Below, piece by piece: positions 15,665 to 22,332 of a DNA stretch of 49,110 nucleotides. Every line of letters starts with the position of its first letter. Position 1 is the first letter of the stretch. The notes under the pieces are model-generated. The model was given only the letters and a program-made list of their open reading frames with translations, did not search any database and was not told where the DNA came from. A program made the position numbers and the translations under genes. Location of the stretch: the NCBI GenBank assembly GCA_023382675.1, contig JAHDWN010000047.1, positions 1 to 49,110 of the forward strand, in the 5' to 3' direction. This stretch comes from Anaerolineae bacterium (GTDB lineage: Bacteria; Chloroflexota; Anaerolineae; Aggregatilineales; Phototrophicaceae).

Positions 15665-18043
15665 ATGGACATTTTCATCAGTTACAAGCGGGAATATGAA
15701 GATTTCGCCAAACGGCTTTATCAGTCACTAGTGGGATGGGGACATCAACCGTGGCTCGATGTCTTTCATATTCCGCCAGGCACTGCCCCGGAAACAAAAG
15801 GTTGGGATGACGCTATTCACAGTGCGATGAAGGCAGCACGCGTTGTTGTTGGATTGCTCACACCTGAAGCGCTAAAAAGCGAAGCCGTTCTTGACGAGTG
15901 GGGATGGGCACTCACCAATAGCCGCCGCTTGTTTCTATTGTGGCTACGCGACATAGACGAGGAAGAGATTCCTCCTCGTTACATCCGTATTCAGCGGATC
16001 GATCTGCGACGCAATGAAGAAAATGGCTTGCGAAGACTACACAGTGCACTCGAATCGCCGGTCCTCATCATTCCGCCAGACACATCCAAGAACTTGGAAA
16101 GATACGCTGTGTCGCCCCTCAACATATCGGTGGATCGCAATCGGGCGAAATTGGCTGAGAAGATCGAGCAATTCTGGATCCGGGGCGTACTCGATAGAGT
16201 TGTGGGGGACGCTCAATTCGAACTACGTGTCGAACTGAAACCAGACACAGTCTTGAAACACAAAGACTACGGCGACTATGAGTTGCCGACGACGGGCGGA
16301 ATTGGTGAGATGTTCCAGGAAATGGGACAAGAATTACTCATCCTTGGAGCGCCAGGATCTGGGAAAACTGTGTTGTTGCTGCAACTGGCACGTGCGCTTC
16401 TACAACGTTCTCAAGGGAATCCGGCCCAACCCATACCAACCGTGTTCAATCTGTCTTCTTGGTCGGAACGGCTTGAACCGCTTGAACAGTGGTTAATCCG
16501 CGAATTGCGTGTTCGTTATCAGGTGTCGCGCACGCTTGCTCGGCGCTGGCTTGAGAACCAGAGATTGGTACTGTTGCTTGATGGTTTGGACGAAGTGCAA
16601 ATCGAACATCGTTCTGCCTGTGTGGAGGCGATCAATGACTATCGCCATACTCACCGGGGAACCCCGATTGCCGTATGCAGTCGGCTGGTCGATTATGAGC
16701 AGCTCACAACCCAATTTGAAATTCCTAGCGCGATTGCATTACAGCCACTGACGAACGAGCAGATCGATACCTATCTAGAGTCTCAGTCTAAACTGGGCGG
16801 ACTGCGGGAATCGCTTGATCGTGAGACGAGCTTGCGCGAAATGGCTTCGACGCCCTTTCTACTGAATACAATGGTTGCCGCTTATGCCGAAATGGAGCCA
16901 CATCAGATAATGACGTTCGCCACGCGAACTGAACGACGTAATCACCTTTTTGATCATTATCTGGCGCGCCAATTCATGGATGATCCACGTTATACCCTGG
17001 CACAAACACGACGTTGGTTGAGTTGGGTAGCGTCGATTCTGACGAAGCGGGCGCAGTCAGTGTTCTATATTGAGGATCTCCAACCAGACATTCTGCCCGA
17101 TGGCAATCGTACTATCGTTCGCCTGATGAGTGGTGCCTCTATCGGTGTGACAATATTGACGCTGCTCCTGATGGCAAGCTTGCTGGCGAGCCAGCAAGGA
17201 TTGATTGTTATTGCTTTAGGCATTGGCTTATCCATAACGATTTTCTACACGTGGAATGCACGTATCAGAAGCGCAGCTTCTGTGCGCTGGACAATTAGCA
17301 GATTTGGCTTTCTTGCAGGATTACCGTTGGGATTGTTGTTGGGATCGGTCAATGCCGCCACCACAGATATTTCGTCGCTCGATGAGCGGCTGGTACTTTG
17401 CTATCAAGATCTTACGCGCCCCGTTCTGGTCATAAACTTGGTTGTCGGCCTGGTACTTGGCCTGATCCTTAGCGGACTCCTTAGCCTGCTGTTTGGGTTG
17501 CGTCGTCAGTCGGTTGTCATGTCAAAGATCCAGCCCAATCTCGGGATTCGTCTCTCAGCCTACAATGCCATTCGGGGTGGGGTCATTCTGGTGCTGTTGC
17601 TCTCGGGATCCTTGCTGGCATTCTTCGGTATGGTTGAGTTCGTAATCCCGAGCCTCACGCTGCAACTTGTCCGCGAATCATGTCCCTTCGTGTCACTGCG
17701 ACGCAGCGCAGAAATAAGTCTTACGTTGTTTAGCCTTATACGTGATCAATCTATTATCAATGGTCTGAGTACGTTTCTTGTCAGCGTGCCGATTGTCGCG
17801 GCGACTCTTGGATTCTTCTTAGCAGGCGGTGCAACTGTAATTCAGCACATCGTGTTGCGTTTGGCGCTGAGTTCAATTGCAAAAGCTCCACTTGATTTGG
17901 CTCGCTTTCTGAATTTTGCTACTGATCGAGGGCTTCTTCAGCATGTGGGCAGTGGGTATCTTTTCCGCCACAGGATGCTTCTTGAATATATGGCCGAATT
18001 CTCGTCTGCGCCGAATAGTCAAAAAGGCGAGTCTTCAGAATAG
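15665..18043 (+). CDS. TIR-NACHT-multi-transmembrane STAND protein (putative immune receptor)
   Basis: A 792-aa protein. Residues 1-~110 form a TIR domain (DIFISYKREYEDFAKRLY, HQPWLDVFHI, and the conserved acidic stretch SEAVLDEWGWAL that carries the probable NADase Glu). A NACHT ATPase follows, with Walker A GAPGSGKT (228-235) and Walker B LLLDGLDEV (~302-310). From ~487 to ~735 there are about six to seven hydrophobic segments. The C-terminus has the VGSGYLFRHRMLLEYMA motif seen in other membrane NACHT proteins. In known bacterial TIR-NLRs the TIR depletes NAD after phage sensing; here the usual TPR/LRR sensor is replaced by a membrane region. The start at 15665 begins the first TIR strand; the frame is open from 15620. 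GC is clearly lower than in neighbouring genes, and the CPBP gene follows by 34 bp. Confidence 0.88.
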   Translation: MDIFISYKREYEDFAKRLYQSLVGWGHQPWLDVFHIPPGTAPETKGWDDAIHSAMKAARVVVGLLTPEALKSEAVLDEWGWALTNSRRLFLLWLRDIDEEEIPPRYIRIQRIDLRRNEENGLRRLHSALESPVLIIPPDTSKNLERYAVSPLNISVDRNRAKLAEKIEQFWIRGVLDRVVGDAQFELRVELKPDTVLKHKDYGDYELPTTGGIGEMFQEMGQELLILGAPGSGKTVLLLQLARALLQRSQGNPAQPIPTVFNLSSWSERLEPLEQWLIRELRVRYQVSRTLARRWLENQRLVLLLDGLDEVQIEHRSACVEAINDYRHTHRGTPIAVCSRLVDYEQLTTQFEIPSAIALQPLTNEQIDTYLESQSKLGGLRESLDRETSLREMASTPFLLNTMVAAYAEMEPHQIMTFATRTERRNHLFDHYLARQFMDDPRYTLAQTRRWLSWVASILTKRAQSVFYIEDLQPDILPDGNRTIVRLMSGASIGVTILTLLLMASLLASQQGLIVIALGIGLSITIFYTWNARIRSAASVRWTISRFGFLAGLPLGLLLGSVNAATTDISSLDERLVLCYQDLTRPVLVINLVVGLVLGLILSGLLSLLFGLRRQSVVMSKIQPNLGIRLSAYNAIRGGVILVLLLSGSLLAFFGMVEFVIPSLTLQLVRESCPFVSLRRSAEISLTLFSLIRDQSIINGLSTFLVSVPIVAATLGFFLAGGATVIQHIVLRLALSSIAKAPLDLARFLNFATDRGLLQHVGSGYLFRHRMLLEYMAEFSSAPNSQKGESSE

Positions 18044-18077
18044 GTTGCTCTTCGAATAACTTACAGGTGCAGATCTT

Positions 18078-18728
18078 GTGGTGAAAGATGAATTACTTCG
18101 AAAACTGATTCTCGCACTCGCCGTCTACGCCATCTTCTGCGCCATCAGCGCGACGGGGCGCTTGGGGCAGTGGGGTATCGCGCTGATGACGATGGCGGGC
18201 CTCGGCATCCCGCTCGTCTGGGGCTGGCGCACCGGGCGCTGGCGTGAGATCGGCTTCGTCCGTATGACAGACGGACGCACGGTCATCGGCTGGGGCATTG
18301 CGGCGGGGATTGCCACGGCGATCCTCGGCGTGCTCGTCATCGGCACGGTTGCGCCGCCGCCGGATCTGGCCGTCGAGCTGGCGCTGGGCGGGGTGCTCTG
18401 GCTGCTGGTTGCCAGCCCGTTTCAGGAGTTCTTCTTTCGCGGCTGGCTGCAAACACGGCTGGAGAATGCCCTCGGCGCGCCGGTCGGGCTGCTGCTGGCG
18501 ACGCTGCTCTTCACGCTCTGGCACTACGTCGCGCCGTTCACGGGTGGCGCATTCCCGCTGGAGACGCCGGTCGGCTTCATCGCCACGTTCGCGGCGGGCT
18601 GGGCTTATGGCTACAGCTTCCAGCGCACGGGCAGCATCGTCACGCCCTGGCTGGCGCACGCCAGCGCCGGGATCGTCTTCATCATCATCGGCTCGATGGA
18701 CTTCACGGCGCAGTTCGCAGCGATGTGA
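18078..18728 (+). CDS. CPBP-family intramembrane metalloprotease-like protein
   Basis: A 216-aa polytopic membrane protein with six to seven hydrophobic segments. The CPBP (Abi) motifs are present in modified form: motif 1 reads QEFFFRGWL (family norm EExxxR, so the first Glu is Gln), motif 2 is FTLWHY and motif 3 is LAHASAG. Two adjacent GTG codons (18078, 18081) are the only early starts, and no clear Shine-Dalgarno is seen. The first ~10 codons are AT-rich, whereas the rest is as GC-rich as the chromosome, supporting a fusion of island DNA to an older gene body. Possible roles are protein processing or bacteriocin-type self-protection; co-transcription with the TIR-NACHT gene is likely. 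Confidence 0.82.
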   Translation: MVKDELLRKLILALAVYAIFCAISATGRLGQWGIALMTMAGLGIPLVWGWRTGRWREIGFVRMTDGRTVIGWGIAAGIATAILGVLVIGTVAPPPDLAVELALGGVLWLLVASPFQEFFFRGWLQTRLENALGAPVGLLLATLLFTLWHYVAPFTGGAFPLETPVGFIATFAAGWAYGYSFQRTGSIVTPWLAHASAGIVFIIIGSMDFTAQFAAM

Positions 18729-18759
18729 GTCCGCAGAAGAGATAATTGTTTCGAGTGAG

Positions 18760-19587
18760 CTAGTTTGAGGGGGTCAATAGACCAAACAGTCGATAACTGT
18801 TGCTGAATAACTCCATAGAGAATTCGCCATAGTCTTCTGTGCCTTTTTGGACGCTTATTGTGATTCTAGGAGTGTCACCCAAATATTCTTGGCCATAGAA
18901 GTACCGGTAGATAGGACTTCTTGTGTCGAATTGCTGTCCGGGTTGAATTTGCGCGAAATTGCGTTGTTTGAATGACCTTGATACGATGGTATACATGACA
19001 CCCAGCGCGGATCCCGGGCGACCTCTATCAAGCGGATTGAAGACGACCAACCCACATTCAGTTTCAGTTCTTTCAACCCATCGTCTAGAAGTTGCTTCAA
19101 TTGATGCGTCGAACAATTCACTTGCCCGAACTATGTTCCCCCAACTCAGATCTGAAGCCCTCAAGACTTTCTCCAGTCCGTCAAGTTGAAAGAGACAGTC
19201 TGCAGCAAACTGATTGGCTTCACGTTCCAATATATTCTGCGCCCACGGGCTTAGATTGTCTCTTCCATCCTCGACTTTCTCATCATGCTCTCTTGATTGC
19301 AAGTGTCCAGGCAGAACAAAGTGTCCAATCTCATGCAAAATGCTGAATCTACGTTGCTTCGGTTTGAGTTTTTTGTGGACTCCAATAATGCGCTTTGATG
19401 GCCATAGGAAAGCGTTTATTCGCGAATTGACAAGTCCGAACTGATTGTCGTCGTCATAGCCTTCAACCCGCAAATTGAGATAGCCTGCCATCGTCATTGG
19501 GTCAGTCGGCGGGCTGGTATTTCCCGTCTCTTCTAGCAGAGCCTGGACTATATCTTCTGCGCTTGGCTCGGCAATCAAGCGTTCCAT
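18760..19587 (-). CDS. ImmA/IrrE-family metallopeptidase
   Basis: A 275-aa protein with the zinc-protease motif HEIGH at residues 85-89 inside ILHEIGHFVLPGHL, and a downstream Glu in EREANQFAADCLF typical of the ImmA/IrrE (DUF955) family. Family members cleave a paired XRE repressor and so switch on a mobile element or stress regulon. The start is 3 bp after the stop of the XRE gene, a classic two-gene arrangement. The long C-terminal part (~130-275) has no recognised motif and could be a sensor. It converges on the CPBP gene (31 bp between stops). AT-rich base composition marks it as part of the island. Confidence 0.88.
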   Translation of the reverse strand: MERLIAEPSAEDIVQALLEETGNTSPPTDPMTMAGYLNLRVEGYDDDNQFGLVNSRINAFLWPSKRIIGVHKKLKPKQRRFSILHEIGHFVLPGHLQSREHDEKVEDGRDNLSPWAQNILEREANQFAADCLFQLDGLEKVLRASDLSWGNIVRASELFDASIEATSRRWVERTETECGLVVFNPLDRGRPGSALGVMYTIVSRSFKQRNFAQIQPGQQFDTRSPIYRYFYGQEYLGDTPRITISVQKGTEDYGEFSMELFSNSYRLFGLLTPSN

Positions 19588-19590
19588 GAG

Positions 19591-20025
19591 CTATGTGTCG
19601 AAAAACCCCTGTTCATCACTGTCAGTATCGTGGAAGTCTCGAGTCTCCAATTGCCTTAGACTACGCTCTACATCGTCGCCGTTCGATCTAAACCCGTCAC
19701 TTCGGGCATGTACTGGCCCACTCATCGGCTCATTCCGTCTTTGCTTCAAATATGCCTTCGCAAGTTCAATGCCGTTGTATTCGTCTCTCTGCCTGCCCTC
19801 ATCGAAATAGCCCACTGGCACTTGGAAGAAGTTAGCCAGCAATTCCACGAGGTCAGTCTTGGGACTGTCCGCACGCTGTTCTAGTGCCGAAAGTGTAGCT
19901 TGCGATATGCGAATCTGCTCTCCATATAGTTCCTGCAAAGCTTCTACAACTTCAATCTGTGACATCCCGGATCGTTTTCTAAGTTCTCGTAATTTCTCGC
20001 CGAAGCTTTGGCGTCTGGTTGACAT
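19591..20025 (-). CDS. XRE-family transcriptional regulator
   Basis: A 144-aa DNA-binding protein. The HTH is at ~10-70 (GEKLRELRKRSGMSQIEV, ISQATLSALEQ, LVELLANFFQVPVGYF). The hydrophilic C-terminal tail (~85-144), rich in Arg, Asp and Ser, is a plausible site for cleavage by the ImmA/IrrE peptidase encoded immediately downstream. It probably represses its own operon through the repeated ATGTTCTAT boxes at 20067-20093. It may also control the divergent leader and SinR-like gene (inference). Confidence 0.9.
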   Translation of the reverse strand: MSTRRQSFGEKLRELRKRSGMSQIEVVEALQELYGEQIRISQATLSALEQRADSPKTDLVELLANFFQVPVGYFDEGRQRDEYNGIELAKAYLKQRRNEPMSGPVHARSDGFRSNGDDVERSLRQLETRDFHDTDSDEQGFFDT

Positions 20026-20054
20026 TTTTCACTCTTCCTCCCTTCTCTCACAAA

Positions 20055-20093
20055 TTTGTAGCACTAATGTTCTATATTGTCAATATGTTCTAT
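20055..20093 (-). promoter_or_regulatory. Promoter and operator-like repeats of the XRE-ImmA operon
   Basis: On the minus strand TTGACA (20083-20078) and TACAAA (20060-20055) are 17 nt apart, 30 nt before the XRE ATG. Two direct copies of ATGTTCTAT (plus-strand 20067-20075 and 20085-20093), 18 bp apart centre to centre, flank the -35 box: ideal repressor sites. Confidence 0.6.
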
Positions 20094-20161
20094 TGTTACT
20101 ATAGCTCGCGCATCCGTTACAGTCAACCATAGTTTTTACGAAAAATGTATAAAAATATCAG

Positions 20162-20190
20162 TTGACACAGCGAAAAATATCGGATAGGAT
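20162..20190 (+). promoter_or_regulatory. Strong sigma-70-type promoter facing the SinR-like gene
   Basis: A perfect TTGACA (20162-20167), 17-nt spacer and TAGGAT (20185-20190). It is the best promoter match seen in the window. Transcription would begin near 20197 and pass through a short ORF and a strong hairpin. Confidence 0.7.
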
Positions 20191-20241
20191 CGCCAGTATT
20201 ATCAGCGCGGTGAGATCCGCACACCAAAGGAGGAGAGGCCT

Positions 20242-20289
20242 ATGTGGCAAAGACCCATCAGGCCGACGTTAAATGATCACGGCGGGTAG
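20242..20289 (+). CDS. Possible 15-aa leader peptide
   Basis: AAAGGAGGAGAG, an almost perfect Shine-Dalgarno, sits 6 nt before an ATG encoding MWQRPIRPTLNDHGG and a stop. The start codon lies in a possible GGCCTATG/CAT-c-AGGCC stem, and the last codons enter the strong hairpin at 20278-20318. This geometry resembles a translated leader controlling a downstream structure, but no expression evidence exists. Confidence 0.4.
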   Translation: MWQRPIRPTLNDHGG

Positions 20290-20318
20290 TGGTACTGTGA
20301 ATACCATTACCCGCCGTG
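20278..20318 (+). terminator. Strong hairpin, possible attenuator or small-RNA end
   Basis: An 11-bp perfect stem extended by six further pairs (one G-T) with a 7-nt loop: CACGGCGGGTA at 278-288 pairs with 308-318, and GTGGTA with TACCAT. The following GTCGTTTGTCGG is only moderately T-rich, so it may be an attenuator or stability element rather than a full terminator. It overlaps the stop codon of the short ORF. Confidence 0.55.
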
Positions 20319-20419
20319 TCGTTTGTCGGCACTTTGGCAGTTTGAGTCATGACTGAATGACTCTCAGGGTTTGGAAACATCCAAACAACATTTTCACACC
20401 AAAGGCGACTGCGTATACA

Positions 20420-20449
20420 CTTCACATTGTACAGACTTGTACCGTGAAG
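20420..20449 (+). promoter_or_regulatory. 30-bp imperfect palindrome before the SinR-like gene
   Basis: CTTCAC-att-GTACA-gact-TGTAC-c-GTGAAG forms nested inverted repeats 55 nt before the ATG. It could be an operator or an mRNA hairpin. Confidence 0.4.
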
Positions 20450-20504
20450 AGCAAATCCTCTTTGGTGTCATCGTTATCGAATTTGCAAACGAGGAACAAC
20501 ACCA

Positions 20505-20789
20505 ATGAGTTCAGCAGCCAAACCGATGCTCGTAACGTATGATCTGCGTAACCCTGGCCGGAACTACGATGCTTTGATCGGGTATCTACGGCGCTTGGGC
20601 GCTGTACGGCTTGCCAAGTCTGCGTGGTTCGTACATTCGAACTTGGGTCCAGTGTTACTACGCGATCAACTTCGAGCCCAGATGGATCCAAATGATGTCC
20701 TGTATGTCGTGTCACTTTCACCAAGCGGGGGGAGTGCGTGGTCCAACTTGGATTCATCGGCTGTTGCGTGGATACAACAGCACCTATAG
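20505..20789 (+). CDS. Stand-alone SinR/Cas2-like small protein
   Basis: A 94-aa protein whose pattern fits the Cas2-fold family often named SinR-like. The first strand is LVTYDLRNPGRNYDAL, then YLRRLGAVRLAKSAWFVHS, and a late strand DVLYVVSLSP followed by AW. The DLRNPGRNY segment keeps the Asp after the first beta strand. GAGGA is 9 nt before the ATG. No cas1, other cas gene or repeat array occurs in the window, so a CRISPR role is unlikely; related stand-alone proteins resemble VapD-type RNases and small mobile-element proteins. It closes the low-GC island and probably depends on the promoter-leader region upstream. Confidence 0.7.
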   Translation: MSSAAKPMLVTYDLRNPGRNYDALIGYLRRLGAVRLAKSAWFVHSNLGPVLLRDQLRAQMDPNDVLYVVSLSPSGGSAWSNLDSSAVAWIQQHL

Positions 20790-20929
20790 CCTGCCTAAAG
20801 GGAACGGGGAGGGCACATGCTCTCTCCCTTCTGTCTGCGCTCTGTTACCAAGGATTGCAATTGTACGATGTAATCTGAATGTGCCCTGTCGCACTGGACG
20901 CACCATATGTCCGTCTCGATTTGGCCCAT

Positions 20930-21625
20930 TCAATCCCGGCGCGCGAACGGCAGGCGCACACCCGGCGCGAGTTCCAGCGTGAGGGCCTCGGACTGCGCAT
21001 GGATAGCGGCGTCGGCGAAGTCGCGGATCACGTGCGCCGCGCCGAGGTCGAGCAGCGTCGGCGCATACTCCGGCGCGCGCACGCCGATGCAGGTCGCGCC
21101 GGACGCGACCGCCGCCTGCACGCCGGGCAGCGAATCCTCGAAGACGAGGCAGCGCTCCGGCGCTTTGCCAAGCTTTTTCGCGCCGAGCAGATAGCCGTCG
21201 GGATGCGGCTTGCCGCGCGTGATGTCGTTGACCGTCACCGAGGCGGTGAAGACATCGTCGATGCCCAACTGGCCTGTGACCGCGTTCAGCTTCCAGCGGT
21301 CGCCGCTGGTGACGACCGCCGTCGGGACGCCATGCGCTTGAAGCGCGCGCAGAAAGGCTCGCGCGCCGCGCATCTCGGTGTAGGCCAGGTTGAGTTCGTA
21401 GGTTTCGAGTTCCTCGAACAGCGCGGGCAGTTCGTCGGCTGTGATCATCGGGAACAGCGCGTCGAGGGTGGTCAGCACGGGCACGCCAAAGATGTGCTGA
21501 ATCCAATCCTTTTCAGTGATCGTGACTCCATGGCGCGCGGCGAGGCGCTGCCAGAAATCCATCACCGACTGCTCAGTGTCGGTGATAACGCCATCCATAT
21601 CAAAGAGAATCGCTTCGTAGATCAT
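20930..21625 (-). CDS. HAD-superfamily hydrolase (beta-phosphoglucomutase-like)
   Basis: A 231-aa cytoplasmic phosphatase/phosphomutase. The nucleophile motif FDMDGVITDTE (Asp9 and Asp11) starts the protein. An alpha-helical cap of subclass I follows, then TAVVTSGDRWK (motif II), KPHPDGYLLGAKKL (motif III Lys) and CLVFEDSLPGVQAA (motif IV). The overall pattern suits the sugar-phosphatase/beta-phosphoglucomutase subgroup; substrate unknown. The frame opens with a GTG at 21634, but the ATG at 21625 directly before the first strand is preferred. High GC shows a return to chromosomal background. Confidence 0.88.
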   Translation of the reverse strand: MIYEAILFDMDGVITDTEQSVMDFWQRLAARHGVTITEKDWIQHIFGVPVLTTLDALFPMITADELPALFEELETYELNLAYTEMRGARAFLRALQAHGVPTAVVTSGDRWKLNAVTGQLGIDDVFTASVTVNDITRGKPHPDGYLLGAKKLGKAPERCLVFEDSLPGVQAAVASGATCIGVRAPEYAPTLLDLGAAHVIRDFADAAIHAQSEALTLELAPGVRLPFARRD

Positions 21626-21748
21626 GCCGGCCACGTTTCATGCTTGCTGCGCTCGGCCTATTCTACTCGCCCGTAAGCTGCATAGCGATGGCGGCATGAC
21701 TGTCGTGTTGTCAAAAGGCGGTTTGAACCGCGACCCTAAAGGAGGCTT

Positions 21749-21764
21749 GCCTGCCCGGGCAGGC
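21749..21764. repeat. Perfect 16-bp palindrome
   Basis: GCCTGCCCGGGCAGGC is self-complementary. It lies in the gap between the HAD and DUF2917 genes. Purpose unknown. Confidence 0.5.
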
Positions 21765-21772
21765 TGCGCACA

Positions 21773-21832
21773 GGCGCAAAGGACGCAAAGGGAAGTCAAC
21801 TCGATCCCTTCCTCTTTGCGTTCTTCGCGACT
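21773..21832. repeat. Inverted AAAGGACGCAAAGG-type repeat
   Basis: GGCGCAAAGGACGCAAAGGGA is mirrored by TCCCTTCCTCTTTGCGTTCTTCGCG with small gaps, forming a long imperfect hairpin. Sequences of this form recur as dispersed repeats in many bacterial genomes and generate spurious Arg/Gln-rich ORFs. Confidence 0.6.
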
Positions 21833-21903
21833 TTGTAGTCCCTATGAATTTGTCTCGTCTGAATGGGGCAATTCGACCTGCCATCCTGCGGGGGTCAGCA
21901 AGC

Positions 21904-22176
21904 TCACGCCTCGCTGACGGCGACAACGGCGTCGGCGTTGCCCAGACCGGAGATAATCGCCCAGGCGTCGCCACCGCGGGCGAGTGTCACACGCTGGCCG
22001 CTGTGCAGGATGTGATCCTCGCCGTCGAATGACACCCAGGCCAGGCCGGATCTCACCCGCAGCGCCTGCCCCTTGGCCTTGAGCACCAGCGTTTGCCCGT
22101 GCTCGATGGTGTGTTCCTGTTCGTTGACGCGCTCCAGCGACAACCGGCGGCTCAAACTGATATTCATTGCGCTCAT
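21904..22176 (-). CDS. DUF2917-like small protein
   Basis: A 90-aa protein whose core (GQALRVRSGLAWVSFDG, DHILHSGQRVTLARG) fits the DUF2917 family, small beta-rich cupin-like proteins of unknown function. GGAGAGGG is close before the ATG. There is no signal peptide or membrane segment. It is divergent from the LuxR-hydrolase gene (156 bp apart), so the two may share regulation. Confidence 0.7.
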   Translation of the reverse strand: MSAMNISLSRRLSLERVNEQEHTIEHGQTLVLKAKGQALRVRSGLAWVSFDGEDHILHSGQRVTLARGGDAWAIISGLGNADAVVAVSEA

Positions 22177-22332
22177 CGTCCCTCTCCTTGTTCGACATAC
22201 TCAACATACTGCGGGGAGAGGGGGGAAGTCACCACCCGCGCGGGGGGAACTCAGGTGGCAGGCGCCAGATGAATCAGCATCAGCATGAAATCAGTGTAAG
22301 ATCAAGCGTGCGAGAAGTGTGGAGGACAGGCG

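Larger units (their letters stand above)
20026..20504. other. Divergent regulatory region of the island
   Basis: It holds the XRE promoter and operators, a strong divergent promoter, a short ORF and a large hairpin (listed separately). Otherwise it is AT-rich and non-coding. Confidence 0.7.

Noticed and set aside
20505-20789. A CRISPR system based on the Cas2-like protein
   Set aside because: No cas1, effector gene or repeat-spacer array was found anywhere in the window.
20790-20835. Possible terminator after the SinR-like gene
   Set aside because: The G-rich and C/T-rich arms pair only imperfectly and there is no T-tract.
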